DNA from: Vibrio sp. VB16
GTDB taxonomy: Bacteria; Pseudomonadota; Gammaproteobacteria; Enterobacterales; Vibrionaceae
Direction: 5' to 3'
DNA length: 64,000 bases
Assembly: GCF_015594925.2 (NCBI RefSeq)
Contig: NZ_CP087591.1
Location: 1,364,001-1,428,000 of the forward strand
The notes beneath the pieces were generated by a model. The model was not told the origin of the DNA. It saw only the letters and a program-made list of their open reading frames with translations, and did not search any database. Position 1 is the first letter of the stretch. The number at the start of each line of letters is the position of its first letter. Positions 32,864 through 42,377 of the stretch are shown one piece after another. The position numbers and the translations under genes are program-made.

Positions 32864-33939
32864 TGCGAATACATCGACATTATAAAATAGCGGGACTCCT
32901 ATTCGCGTTAGCGACACTGCAAGGATGTGGAGTAGAGACAGAAGTGAAAGAAAGGAAAGCGGTAACCGTATCAATATTTGACGTAAAGCCTGCTCTTTCA
33001 AGCCAGTTTAGAAATTTTAAAGGTACGGTTGCACCCGCTGACCTCACCCCTTTGTCTTTCCGAGTAGAGGGTAAGCTGGAAGCAATTTTGGTACGCAAAG
33101 GGCAAAAAATTAAAAAAGGAGAATTGCTAGCAAAGCTTGATACAAAAAAACTTCGTCAGCAGTTAGCCGATACCCAAGCGCAATATGAGCTCACAGTAAA
33201 ACAATGGAGCCGTGGTAAAAACCTTCTTAAAAGAAAGATGGTCTCGCAATCTGAGTTTGACGAGTTGACCGCAAGTAAGCGAATGGCTTTCGTAAATTTT
33301 CAGATAGCGAAAAACAACCTAGAATACACACGTTTAGTCGCACCTTTTGACGGTTATATTTCTGAAGTACCAAAGCAATCCTTTGAAAACGCGAGCCCGG
33401 GTGAAGAAATTCTAAGTGTCTATCGTGGTGATGTTGTTCGTATCCGAGTTGCTATTTCCGATACCGTGCTTTCGATGATTAATCCAGACAGTGAGACCAG
33501 AAGTTATCACGTGAAGACGCATTTTTTTGGTGATGAAAGAGAGTTTGTGTCGACTTACTACCAACATTCTAGTGAACCAGCGCAAGGCAGCAATGCCTTT
33601 GAGTTTTGGCTACAAATGCCACAGGTTGAACCGGCCATTCTACCCGGTACAAGTGTGAGTCTGGATGTTGATTTAGTGGCGGCTGGTCTTCGAATTGTAG
33701 AGGGCTATCAGATACCGATGACGGCACTTGATGCGGGTGTTAAAGAGAATGAATTTTATATCTGGAAGCTTATTGACGGCCGTATTCATAAACAAGCAGT
33801 AGATATTATTCAGATCAGTAGTCATGGAGCAATAGTTGCTAATGGTGTCGTTAATGGTGATGCCGTTGTTAACTCCAATTTAAGAAAAATGCGTGAAGAC
33901 GCTGTCGTTGCTATAGCAAACAAGGAAGAGATCCAGTGA
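32863..33939 (+). CDS. RND efflux periplasmic adaptor 2 (lipoprotein)
   Basis: Second membrane fusion protein of 358 residues, with its ATG in a TAATG overlap and GGGAGG before it. The lipobox is LQGC near residue 25. It shows LSFRVEGKLEAILVRKGQKIKKGELLAKLD and the C-terminal lipoyl half YTRLVAPFDGYISEV. Identity to adaptor 1 is limited to the family blocks, so it is not a recent duplication. Tandem adaptors in one RND operon are known in Vibrio (for example VmeTUV). It overlaps the pump gene by 4 bases. Confidence 0.9.
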   Translation: MRIHRHYKIAGLLFALATLQGCGVETEVKERKAVTVSIFDVKPALSSQFRNFKGTVAPADLTPLSFRVEGKLEAILVRKGQKIKKGELLAKLDTKKLRQQLADTQAQYELTVKQWSRGKNLLKRKMVSQSEFDELTASKRMAFVNFQIAKNNLEYTRLVAPFDGYISEVPKQSFENASPGEEILSVYRGDVVRIRVAISDTVLSMINPDSETRSYHVKTHFFGDEREFVSTYYQHSSEPAQGSNAFEFWLQMPQVEPAILPGTSVSLDVDLVAAGLRIVEGYQIPMTALDAGVKENEFYIWKLIDGRIHKQAVDIIQISSHGAIVANGVVNGDAVVNSNLRKMREDAVVAIANKEEIQ

Positions 33940-36900
33940 GCATTGCCGAATATTCAATAAAAAATAAAGTGATAAGTTGGTTATTTCTCGTCATTTTAGC
34001 CATTGGTGGAACCCAAAGTTTCTTTGACTTAGGTCGCCTTGAAGATCCTGCATTTACCATTAAAGATGCGTTGGTTATTGCAACTTATCCTGGAGCAACA
34101 ACAACAGAAGTAGAAGAAGAGCTGACTTACCCTATTGAGAAGGCGATCCGTCAGTTACCGTATGTCGACAATGTTACTTCAATCTCTTCGGCAGGTATGT
34201 CACAGATTACAGTCAGCATGAAAATGACCTACGGTCCCAATGAACTTCCACAGATTTGGGATGAGATGCGCCGTAAGGTGAATGACCTACAACCGACTCT
34301 ACCTTCCGGGGTGACGTCGCTACAGATTATCGATGATTTCGGTGATGTGTTCGGCATTATGATGATGTTAACGGGTGACGGTTATGACTACGTAGAACTT
34401 AAACGCTACGCAGATTTGCTAAGCCGCGAAATAGAACTGGTCGAAGGTGTTGGTAAAGTCAGTATTGCAGGTGATCAGCAAGAGTACTTGTACGTAGAAA
34501 TGTCGATTGACCGTTTGGCTTCTCTAAATTTGGACTTCTCAACAATAACCTCGTTACTTTCGCACCAAAATAGCGTTATTTCTGCTGGTGAATTGATGAT
34601 TAATGGGCAGAACTTAACTATTCGTCCAAGTGGTGACTTGAACTCTGTTGAATCGCTAGAAAATTTGATCATTCATGGTCGTGATACGGGTAATCTAATT
34701 CGATTAAAAGATGTGGCGTCGGTTAGACGTGGTCTCCAGGAAAAACCAGAGAATATCGTTACGTTTAACGGCAAAACAGCGATTAACCTTGGAATATCAT
34801 TTGGTTCCGGCGTGAACGTTGTCGACGTAGGCCACTCGATTGAAGCGAAATTAGCGGAAATTGAGAACATTAAACCCGCAGGACTTGAACTCAGTTATTT
34901 TTATAATCAATCTCAAGAAGTAGATAAATCGGTACAAAACTTCATGGTAAGCCTAGCGGAAGCGGTCGGCATCGTTATTGTCGTCCTCCTATTAGCTATG
35001 GGTCTTCGAAGTGGTCTAATTATCGGTATTGTCCTATTGCTTACCGTGATGGGCACTTTCATTTTAATGAAACTCTCTGATATTGAACTCCATCGTATCT
35101 CTCTTGGTGCATTGATCATTGCACTCGGTATGTTGGTCGATAACGCCATTGTTATCGTTGAAGGAATATTGGTCGGGCTTAAGAAAGGAAGAACCAAACT
35201 TCAAGCCGCGAAAGATATTGTTAAGCAAACACAGTGGCCTTTATTGGGTGCGACGGTTATCGCTATTACGGCGTTTGCACCAATAGGTTTATCGTCTGAT
35301 GCCACCGGCGAGTTTTTAGGCGATCTTTTCTGGGTATTGTGTTATTCACTCTTTTTAAGTTGGATTACCGCGCTTACATTGACGCCGTTCTTGGCGGATC
35401 TGCTTCTGAAAGATGGCGAAAGTGAAGAGGGCGAAGATACCGATCCGTATAAAGGCGCATTGTATCTTGTGTTTAGCTCTGTCTTGAAATTCGCACTGCG
35501 TTTTAGATGGTTAACGGTTGCGAGCATGGTTGCCTTGCTTGTAACGGCTATTATTGGATTTGGTAACGTTAAACAACAGTTTTTCCCTGCCTCTAATACA
35601 CCCATGTTTTATGTTGATATGTGGATGCCTGAAGGCACCGACATTAGAGAAACTCAGAAGCAAGCCGAAGAAGTTGATCGCTTTTTACGTCGCTATGACG
35701 AAGTTGAATTTGTCTCCTCTTCTATTGGGCAAGGATTACAGCGTTTTGCATTAACCTATGCACCAGAAAGGAGTTATGAGGCGTACGCTCAGTTTCAAGT
35801 GAGAGCAAATGATAGGGAACAGATGTTCACGCTATTGCACAAACTTGATGACCAGTTAGCTATTTCGTTTGACTCTCCAACCTTTCAATTCAAATTATTG
35901 GAATTTGGGCCATCACCTGCATCAAAAATAGAGGCACGAATAACTGGTGCGGATCCTCAGATACTAAGAAATATTGCGGCTCAGGTAGAGGATATTCTTT
36001 ATCAAGACCCCGGTTCTCGAAATATTCGACACGATTGGCGAGAAAGAACCAAAGATCTCGTACCAATGTTTAACGAATCTAAAGCTCGTCGAATGGGTGT
36101 ATCTAAAGAAGATCTTTCTAATACATTGCAAACCGCATTTGGTGGTTCAACCATTGGTTTGTTTAGAGATGGTACGCAAATGATTCCAATTATGGTTCGT
36201 TTACCAGCAGATGAGCGTGTCAATTTTGATACGGTGCAAAACCTTGGTATTTGGAGTCCAAGCCAACAAGCCTATGTGCCAATTGAACAAGTGATTGATG
36301 GCATTGAATTGGGTTGGTCTGAACCACTGATTATGAGGCGAGACAGAAAGCGAACATTAACCGTTTTAGCTGACCATGACGTGCTGGGTAATGAAACACC
36401 TGCAGGTCTGTTTGCTCGTATTCAACCTAAGGTTGAGGCCTTAGCACTACCTGAAGGGTATGAACTAAGTTGGGGTGGCGAATATGAGTCATCTAAAGAC
36501 GCTCAAGAGTCTCTGTTTAGTTCCTTACCAATGGGTTATTTGCTGATGTTCATTGTCACTATCTTCCTATTTGGTTCAGTGAAAAAATCATTGGTGATAT
36601 GGTTCACCGTCCCATTATCAATTATCGGTGTTTCTGTTGGTTTGCTTGGATCAAATATGCCATTTAGTTTCACTGCATTTCTTGGGTTACTGAGCTTGAG
36701 CGGCATGATTTTGAAAAATGGTATCGTGTTGTTGGACCAGATAAATTTGGAACTAACAGAAGGGCGAGAACCTTATGAAGCAATTATACATAGTGCCGTT
36801 AGCCGTGTTCGGCCCGTTAGTATGGCTGCGATTACAACCATACTCGGTATGATCCCATTAGTGTTTGATGCTTTCTTCGGTTCAATGGCGGTCACCATTA

Positions 36901-37004
36901 TGGCTGGTTTAGGTTTTGCCACGGTATTGACGCTTATCGTTGTACCTGTGATGTTCGCGATATTGTTTAAGATCAAGAACCCTCAAAAGAGTCAACAAGC
37001 GTAA
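33936..37004 (+). CDS. RND efflux pump, HAE1/AcrB-related inner membrane protein
   Basis: Proton-driven multidrug-type transporter of 1022 residues with 12 expected membrane spans and two large periplasmic loops. It starts at GTG 33936, overlapping the adaptor stop. Blocks include IEKAIRQLPYVDNVTS, the fourth-span proton-relay region GMLVDNAIVIVEGI, and KNGIVLLDQINLE near the C-terminal half. The N-terminal MSIAEYSIKNKVISWLF is typical of the Vibrio/Pseudomonas MexW-VexK-type subgroup. No outer-membrane channel gene is present, so it probably uses TolC. A strong terminator follows. Confidence 0.93.
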   Translation: MSIAEYSIKNKVISWLFLVILAIGGTQSFFDLGRLEDPAFTIKDALVIATYPGATTTEVEEELTYPIEKAIRQLPYVDNVTSISSAGMSQITVSMKMTYGPNELPQIWDEMRRKVNDLQPTLPSGVTSLQIIDDFGDVFGIMMMLTGDGYDYVELKRYADLLSREIELVEGVGKVSIAGDQQEYLYVEMSIDRLASLNLDFSTITSLLSHQNSVISAGELMINGQNLTIRPSGDLNSVESLENLIIHGRDTGNLIRLKDVASVRRGLQEKPENIVTFNGKTAINLGISFGSGVNVVDVGHSIEAKLAEIENIKPAGLELSYFYNQSQEVDKSVQNFMVSLAEAVGIVIVVLLLAMGLRSGLIIGIVLLLTVMGTFILMKLSDIELHRISLGALIIALGMLVDNAIVIVEGILVGLKKGRTKLQAAKDIVKQTQWPLLGATVIAITAFAPIGLSSDATGEFLGDLFWVLCYSLFLSWITALTLTPFLADLLLKDGESEEGEDTDPYKGALYLVFSSVLKFALRFRWLTVASMVALLVTAIIGFGNVKQQFFPASNTPMFYVDMWMPEGTDIRETQKQAEEVDRFLRRYDEVEFVSSSIGQGLQRFALTYAPERSYEAYAQFQVRANDREQMFTLLHKLDDQLAISFDSPTFQFKLLEFGPSPASKIEARITGADPQILRNIAAQVEDILYQDPGSRNIRHDWRERTKDLVPMFNESKARRMGVSKEDLSNTLQTAFGGSTIGLFRDGTQMIPIMVRLPADERVNFDTVQNLGIWSPSQQAYVPIEQVIDGIELGWSEPLIMRRDRKRTLTVLADHDVLGNETPAGLFARIQPKVEALALPEGYELSWGGEYESSKDAQESLFSSLPMGYLLMFIVTIFLFGSVKKSLVIWFTVPLSIIGVSVGLLGSNMPFSFTAFLGLLSLSGMILKNGIVLLDQINLELTEGREPYEAIIHSAVSRVRPVSMAAITTILGMIPLVFDAFFGSMAVTIMAGLGFATVLTLIVVPVMFAILFKIKNPQKSQQA

Positions 37005-37012
37005 CCACAAAA

Positions 37013-37044
37013 AAGGGCCTAACAAGATCACTTGTTAGGCCCTT
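37013..37044. terminator. RND operon terminator
   Basis: AAGGGCCTAACAAG (37013-37026) and CTTGTTAGGCCCTT (37031-37044) form a perfect 14-base stem around ATCA, 8 bases after the pump stop, with A-rich sequence before. It may also serve ltaE from the other strand. Confidence 0.85.
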
Positions 37045-37077
37045 CAATGAATTAGGAACGATGGATAATCCTTATTA

Positions 37078-37114
37078 GCCCTGTATTTTTTACTGCCTTC
37101 GACAGGGCATTTTT
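37078..37114 (+). terminator. Second hairpin after the RND operon
   Basis: GCCCTGT (37078-37084) pairs with ACAGGGC (37102-37108) around a 17-base loop, followed by ATTTTTC. Its long loop makes it weaker than the first; it may be a backup terminator. Confidence 0.45.
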
Positions 37115-37150
37115 CTCTTAGATATTAACGCTTCTCTAAATAACTCGTTT

Positions 37151-38158
37151 CTAGTTATATAATTTCGCTAGCTTTTCAATCAGCTTATCAACATCTTGCG
37201 TTGAAATATCGTTATGTGTTGCAAACCTGATCGGGTTCATAGCGGTGATAATGATATTATCCTTCGCTAAGACGTCAGCTAAACTGTCCACATCCACGTC
37301 GTCATCAATCTTTGCAAAGACTAGGTTAGTTTGAACATGATCAGGATTTACTGAGAAACCCTTAATATTGGCTAATCCATTAGCGAGTCTCTTCGCGTTC
37401 GCATGATCGGTCGCAAGTTGTGCTACTTGTTCGGTCAATGCGAGTTTCGCCGCTGCCGCTAGTATGCCAGCTTGTCTCATACCACCACCAAGCATTTTTC
37501 TTACTCTTCTTGCCCTATCAATAAATTCTGTGGTTCCTAGCAATAAAGACCCAATCGGTGCTGACAATCCCTTCGACATACAGATAGTGATTGAATCGAA
37601 ATATTGAGTGATTTCTTTGATATCGACATCCAATGCAACAGAGGCGTTATAAACACGTGCACCGTCTAGATGTAACTGTAATCCATGTCGGTTTACAAAC
37701 TCACGCGCTTGTTTTAGATACTCGAGTGGTAGTACTTTACCATTAATGGTGTTTTCAAGGCTGAGGAGCTTGGTTTGAGCAAAGTGAAAGTCGTCTGGCT
37801 TTATTGCCGCGCGAAGTTTATCAAAGCTAATTGTCCCATCTGGGTTATTCTCTATGGGCTGTGGTTGTATAGAACCTAAAACAGCCGCACCACCTGCTTC
37901 ATACTTAAAATTGTGGGCCTGCTGGCCACAAAGGTACTCATCTCCGCGCTGACAATGAGCCATAAGGCCGAGCAAATTTGCTTGAGTTCCAGATGTTGTG
38001 AAAAGTGCGGCTTCGAATCCATGTCGTTCTGCGGCCCATTTTTCCAGACCATTGACGGTGGGATCATCGCCATACACATCGTCTCCGACTTCTGCGTTGG
38101 CCATTGCTTCACGCATAGCTTGGGTTGGTTTTGTAACTGTATCTGAGCGAAAGTCCAT
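37151..38158 (-). CDS. ltaE: Low-specificity L-threonine aldolase
   Basis: PLP enzyme splitting L-threonine and L-allo-threonine to glycine and acetaldehyde. The ATG at 38158 gives 335 residues (E. coli LtaE has 333). It starts MDFRSDTVTKPTQAMREAMA with VGDDVYGDDPTVN, and FTTSGTQANLLGL binds the cofactor phosphate. The Schiff-base lysine is K196 in CMSKGLSAPIGSLL, and HLDGARV precedes it. An upstream TTG in frame is an unlikely start. It lies 27 bases after the Nudix gene on the same strand, so the two may be co-transcribed. Confidence 0.94.
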   Translation of the reverse strand: MDFRSDTVTKPTQAMREAMANAEVGDDVYGDDPTVNGLEKWAAERHGFEAALFTTSGTQANLLGLMAHCQRGDEYLCGQQAHNFKYEAGGAAVLGSIQPQPIENNPDGTISFDKLRAAIKPDDFHFAQTKLLSLENTINGKVLPLEYLKQAREFVNRHGLQLHLDGARVYNASVALDVDIKEITQYFDSITICMSKGLSAPIGSLLLGTTEFIDRARRVRKMLGGGMRQAGILAAAAKLALTEQVAQLATDHANAKRLANGLANIKGFSVNPDHVQTNLVFAKIDDDVDVDSLADVLAKDNIIITAMNPIRFATHNDISTQDVDKLIEKLAKLYN

Positions 38159-38185
38159 AGAATTCGTTTCCAAGTATATGTTTTA

Positions 38186-38701
38186 TTAAATGTAATTTAA
38201 TAGCTTTGCTTTTGACAAACAAGCGATTGTTTTCGAATCGATAATTGTGCCATTCACGATCATGGATTCCACCTCTTTAACGCTGAGATACAATATCTCA
38301 ATGACCTCATCGGCATCACACGCTAGCCTTGCCGTCTGACTTAGATCCTTCGCGATATAAAGATATTGGACCTCGTCACAAAACCCGGCAAGAGGAATTA
38401 GCTCACCGATCGATTGAAAGTGTTTTGCACTGTACCCCGTTTCTTCTTCCAATTCGCGCATCGCACAGTCTATTGGTAATTCGTCGTGCTCTAATGTGCC
38501 TGCCGGTAGTTCATATAGCCAATCGTTTATAGAAGGTCGAAACTGCCTCAGCAATAGAATGTCGCCGTTTGACAATATTGGCAAAATAACCGTTGCACCC
38601 GGGTGCATGACGGTGGTGTGCATGACTTTAACATGGTTAGGAAGTGTCATCTCACGTTGAATCAGCGACAGTTGTTTCCATTGATGAATCAATTTAGGCA
38701 C
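38186..38701 (-). CDS. Nudix hydrolase, ADP-sugar pyrophosphatase-like
   Basis: Nudix hydrolase of 171 residues from a GTG at 38701, chosen because GAGAG precedes it and PKLIHQWKQL resembles family starts; an in-frame ATG at 38776 would add a hydrophobic, atypical segment. The Nudix box is complete: GTLEHDELPIDCAMRELEEETGY in parts, with G-x5-E at the start and RELEEETG carrying the metal glutamates. LRQFRPSINDWLYELPAGTL just before is the ADP-ribose/NDP-sugar subgroup pattern. It probably clears ADP-ribose or nucleotide sugars in the cytoplasm. Confidence 0.85.
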   Translation of the reverse strand: MPKLIHQWKQLSLIQREMTLPNHVKVMHTTVMHPGATVILPILSNGDILLLRQFRPSINDWLYELPAGTLEHDELPIDCAMRELEEETGYSAKHFQSIGELIPLAGFCDEVQYLYIAKDLSQTARLACDADEVIEILYLSVKEVESMIVNGTIIDSKTIACLSKAKLLNYI

Positions 38702-38985
38702 GTTGTACTCTCTGAGTTTTATCGAGGGGGTTGCATAGTGATAAATGAAAACAATAATCCCAAAAATAATCGGCAAATTTTGCTGCTATTATCCTACGTC
38801 ACTAGAAATACTGAAGCAATGTAGAAGTGACCAGCGACACATTTACCACTATAACATGTGTTTAGTTACAAGTTTTTTAACCAGTTATAGACAATACATA
38901 TTTTTTAACGATACTGGGTTCTGTAAAGTAACACTTTAATAACAAACTCGTTCTATTTTTCAAAGTAACTATTTGCGGTTTATCT

Positions 38986-40647
38986 ATGACAATGTCTCTA
39001 AGAGCCTCACACGCACAAAAAGCGCTTCTATCAGAAAGAATAAATAAATTAGTTAAAGCCCTTTCTTACGGCGTATATGAAAGAGAAGGTACAATCAAAC
39101 TGTGCTTGTTGGCGGCACTGTCTGGTGAGAGTGTTTTTTTATTAGGCCCTCCAGGAATTGCTAAAAGCCTCATTGCAAAGCGGTTAATTCAAGCATTCGA
39201 CAATAGCAGCTATTTCGAGTACCTAATGACCCGATTCTCGACTCCGGAAGAGGTGTTTGGTCCTTTAAGTATTCAAGAACTGAAAGACAATGGTCGATAT
39301 GTTCGATTAACTGAAGGGTACCTTCCTCAAGCCCAAGTCGTATTTCTAGATGAAATCTGGAAGGCAGGACCGGCTATCCTTAATACACTGCTTACCGTAG
39401 TGAACGAGAAAACATTCAAAAATGGTAACGAGATCCAAAAAGTGCCTATGCGTTTGCTGGTGTCTGCATCTAATGAGCTTCCTGATGAGGACAGTGGTTT
39501 GGAGGCGCTTTACGATCGAATGTTGGTACGTGTATTCGTCAACCGAATTCAAAATAAACAAAACTTCAAAGCTATGCTGATGGTTGGGACTGAACAGGAA
39601 GCCGAAATCCCAGCGGGGCTGGCTATCACAGATGAAGAATATCACCTCTGGAAGCACGAGTTGGACTTACTTGTACTCAATGATGAGTGCTTTGAAAAAT
39701 TATACGCGCTTAAGGCTCTGCTGGAAAAGAAAGCGGAGGAAAACAGGGTTGATTCGTTAGGATCAGAATTGTATGTCTCGGATAGGCGATGGAAGAAAGC
39801 CGTTAAATTATTGAAAGCGAGTGCCTATTTTAATGGAAGAGACTCGATTAACCCTCTTGATCTATTGCTTCTAAAAGACTGCCTGTGGCATAGCCCTGAA
39901 TCTAGGCAATTGGTACAAGAAGTGATTGAAGAGTTCGCAATAAATCATGCTTTTGATCAACATATTATCCAGCAGCAGATAACAAGCTGCCGAGACGGTT
40001 TGTCGTTAATACAAGATGAATTGGAATCTGAATTCAGCATGACGTTAACCAATGAAGCGGCAACTGGAATTCTGCGTAAAGGTGGTTATAGCCTTGATAT
40101 ATCTAATGCTAAAATGTACAGCGTTGGGAACGCGAGGGGGTTACTAAAAGTGGTTCTTTTACAGAGCAATATGTCTGTCAACGAATCGGAGAAAGGGGAC
40201 AGTCGCTGGATTTATGTAGCGAAAGAAGAGCTAGAAAAGGTGATTAAAGAGGGAGGAGGTGACGCCTACGGTTACGTGAATCAAAATAGTAATCTATGCC
40301 GAATTCGTTTCGATATTAATGTCTCTGACCGTTTAGTTGTAAAAGATATCGCGAATCGATCTGTGTTGGCAGGCATCGTTACTAACGAAGGCCTCGATTC
40401 TGCGCTTTATGGAGAGTGGTGCGAGAAAGCAGAGGACGCAATAAAGCAACTTACCCAAGCTGAACATCATTTTCGCAAAGTGCGGTCTGATTTTCATGGC
40501 GCATTGCCACACAGCTTTATTGATGACCGATTGCCAGCAAAAATGGAAAGCAGTTTACAGTCACTGATGGAAGAGGTTGAAGTCATTCAATTAGATAGTG
40601 AAAAAGTGACTCAAAGAATAAAAAGTTTGGATCAGTTCTTTGTATAG
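38986..40647 (+). CDS. ravA: MoxR-type AAA+ ATPase RavA
   Basis: RavA is a hexameric AAA+ chaperone-like ATPase that works with ViaA. Walker A is GPPGIAKS at residues 54-61, followed by FEYLMTRFSTPEEVFGPLS; Walker B is VFLDEIWKAGPAILNTLL, with sensor SASNELP, all nearly as in E. coli. After the AAA+ core (to about 300) comes a LARA-like region. It is 553 residues against about 498 in E. coli; the extra length is in the C-terminal half. It pairs with viaA 9 bases downstream. In E. coli the pair links to respiratory complexes and aminoglycoside sensitivity. Confidence 0.93.
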   Translation: MTMSLRASHAQKALLSERINKLVKALSYGVYEREGTIKLCLLAALSGESVFLLGPPGIAKSLIAKRLIQAFDNSSYFEYLMTRFSTPEEVFGPLSIQELKDNGRYVRLTEGYLPQAQVVFLDEIWKAGPAILNTLLTVVNEKTFKNGNEIQKVPMRLLVSASNELPDEDSGLEALYDRMLVRVFVNRIQNKQNFKAMLMVGTEQEAEIPAGLAITDEEYHLWKHELDLLVLNDECFEKLYALKALLEKKAEENRVDSLGSELYVSDRRWKKAVKLLKASAYFNGRDSINPLDLLLLKDCLWHSPESRQLVQEVIEEFAINHAFDQHIIQQQITSCRDGLSLIQDELESEFSMTLTNEAATGILRKGGYSLDISNAKMYSVGNARGLLKVVLLQSNMSVNESEKGDSRWIYVAKEELEKVIKEGGGDAYGYVNQNSNLCRIRFDINVSDRLVVKDIANRSVLAGIVTNEGLDSALYGEWCEKAEDAIKQLTQAEHHFRKVRSDFHGALPHSFIDDRLPAKMESSLQSLMEEVEVIQLDSEKVTQRIKSLDQFFV

Positions 40648-40656
40648 GAAGATAAA

Positions 40657-42102
40657 GTGCTAGGTGCAGATGGACTAAATCTGATAATGATGGTCGCAGA
40701 GTCGGGCATCATAGATACGGCGGTTAATGACTTAATCGGCCGCTCTCAACTGCTTATGATCCCAGAAAATAGAGCGGTAAAAGCGTCGGTTAATAATCAG
40801 ATCACCAAGTGGCGAAATGGGGTTAAAAGAAAAATCACCAAAGCATGTGAGACTGAACGATTGCTTGATGAGCTTAATCTTTATCAGGAGGTTATTCATT
40901 ATGATGAAGATACATTCTTTGAAAAAGCGCCTGATATTGTCAAACAACTCCAATGGCATTCCCCGTTCTATTCTAAAGCGAAGAAATTATTAGAGCGAAA
41001 CAAAGGCGTCTATAACCCTATGTTTCCTCATTACTTCTGCGAGCAGTGGTATAAAAGTTTATCAAAAGCGATAAAACAGGCTGAGATTGCACAGTTAGAA
41101 TCGGATAAGGAGAAGTTTTTAGCCGATCTGTATCAACGCATAGAAACAATGCAAAGCATGCATAACGTTTCTGAGCAAGGTGATATTGCCAAGCTTGGTC
41201 GATTGTGGGATATGGCAGCGGCAAAACTATCTAAAAGTGATGTTTTGTTAATGAAACGCTATGCGGAGTTCTTGAAGAAGAATGCCGAGTTACAAGCGAT
41301 GGCTGAAAAACTGGGGCGAATGGCCAGCGAAGTGAGTGACCCTGATTTATTAAAAAACCCAGCTGAAGAGCTAAGGATGGTCGAAGAAAAAAGCGACGAA
41401 GCAGCAGACGATATTGTTGGCATTCATGAAAGTGATGATCTCAGCCGAATGTTACCGAACGAAACGATGTTCCTGGCGTACCCTGAGCTAGAGGTGGTGT
41501 TTTATAAGCATCTGGTTGATAAGCGCTTGATGAACTATAAAGTAAAGGGTAAAGCGCGCAAGCTTCGTAAGATCAAATCACAGAAACCAGAAAATAGGAA
41601 AATAGACATAGAAAAAGGGCCATTTATTATCTGTGTCGATTCTTCCGGATCGATGAGTGGATTCCCCGAGCAATGTGCTAAAGCGATGTCTTATGCTTTG
41701 ATGCAAATAGCACTTGCTGAAAATAGAGAGTGCTTTGTTATTCTTTTTTCAACCGAACGGATTACCTACGAGTTGACTAAAGCTGATGGTTTAAGGGAAG
41801 CCAGTGACTTTCTCTCGTATCAGTTTCACGGAGGGACTGATCTGGATCCTGTTATCGTTAAATCGGTAGAATTGATGAGCTCCGGCAAGTATCGCAACGC
41901 TGATATGGTGGTAATTTCTGATTTTATAGCACCCAAACAACCTGAAGTTATCCTGGATATGGTCAGATCACTCCAATCTAAGAAAAACCGTTTTCATGCG
42001 ATTAGTCTATCGAAATACGGCAACCCGCAGTTAATGGCAATGTTTGATCATTGTTGGAACTACCATCCAAACATTGTGGGTCGATTATTCAAAAAATGGT
42101 AA
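40657..42102 (+). CDS. viaA: von Willebrand A-domain protein ViaA
   Basis: Partner of RavA, 481 residues (E. coli ViaA has 483). Start is GTG at 40657 with AGGAAG before it. The N-terminal half is helical. The C-terminal VWA domain (about 320-481) carries the MIDAS metal site DSSGSMSG with FHGGTDLDPV and VVISDFIAP completing it. The phrase FIICVDSSGSMSGFPEQCAKAMSYAL in parts is family-typical. Two-gene operon with ravA. Confidence 0.93.
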   Translation: MLGADGLNLIMMVAESGIIDTAVNDLIGRSQLLMIPENRAVKASVNNQITKWRNGVKRKITKACETERLLDELNLYQEVIHYDEDTFFEKAPDIVKQLQWHSPFYSKAKKLLERNKGVYNPMFPHYFCEQWYKSLSKAIKQAEIAQLESDKEKFLADLYQRIETMQSMHNVSEQGDIAKLGRLWDMAAAKLSKSDVLLMKRYAEFLKKNAELQAMAEKLGRMASEVSDPDLLKNPAEELRMVEEKSDEAADDIVGIHESDDLSRMLPNETMFLAYPELEVVFYKHLVDKRLMNYKVKGKARKLRKIKSQKPENRKIDIEKGPFIICVDSSGSMSGFPEQCAKAMSYALMQIALAENRECFVILFSTERITYELTKADGLREASDFLSYQFHGGTDLDPVIVKSVELMSSGKYRNADMVVISDFIAPKQPEVILDMVRSLQSKKNRFHAISLSKYGNPQLMAMFDHCWNYHPNIVGRLFKKW

Positions 42103-42377
42103 TGGGTCATGTTCTTTCGTCTCTCTGCCACTCATACAGGTCGGGAAAACGGGCGGAATAGTATGTTTCCCCTCGATTTTGTTAAATATGTGTAAATTTG
42201 ACGTATTGAACAGTTATGTAATAAAATAATGTTTTATTGGATAACGTACTGTTTATTATAGATAATCATCGTTTCAGAATACACTTGTGCGCTCGAAAGT
42301 ATTTGCAAGAAAGTGTGAACAGCGTCAAACTTAACTGTTACTGCTCGGTAGACGAGCTTCCATTAGCAGAGGTTTTT

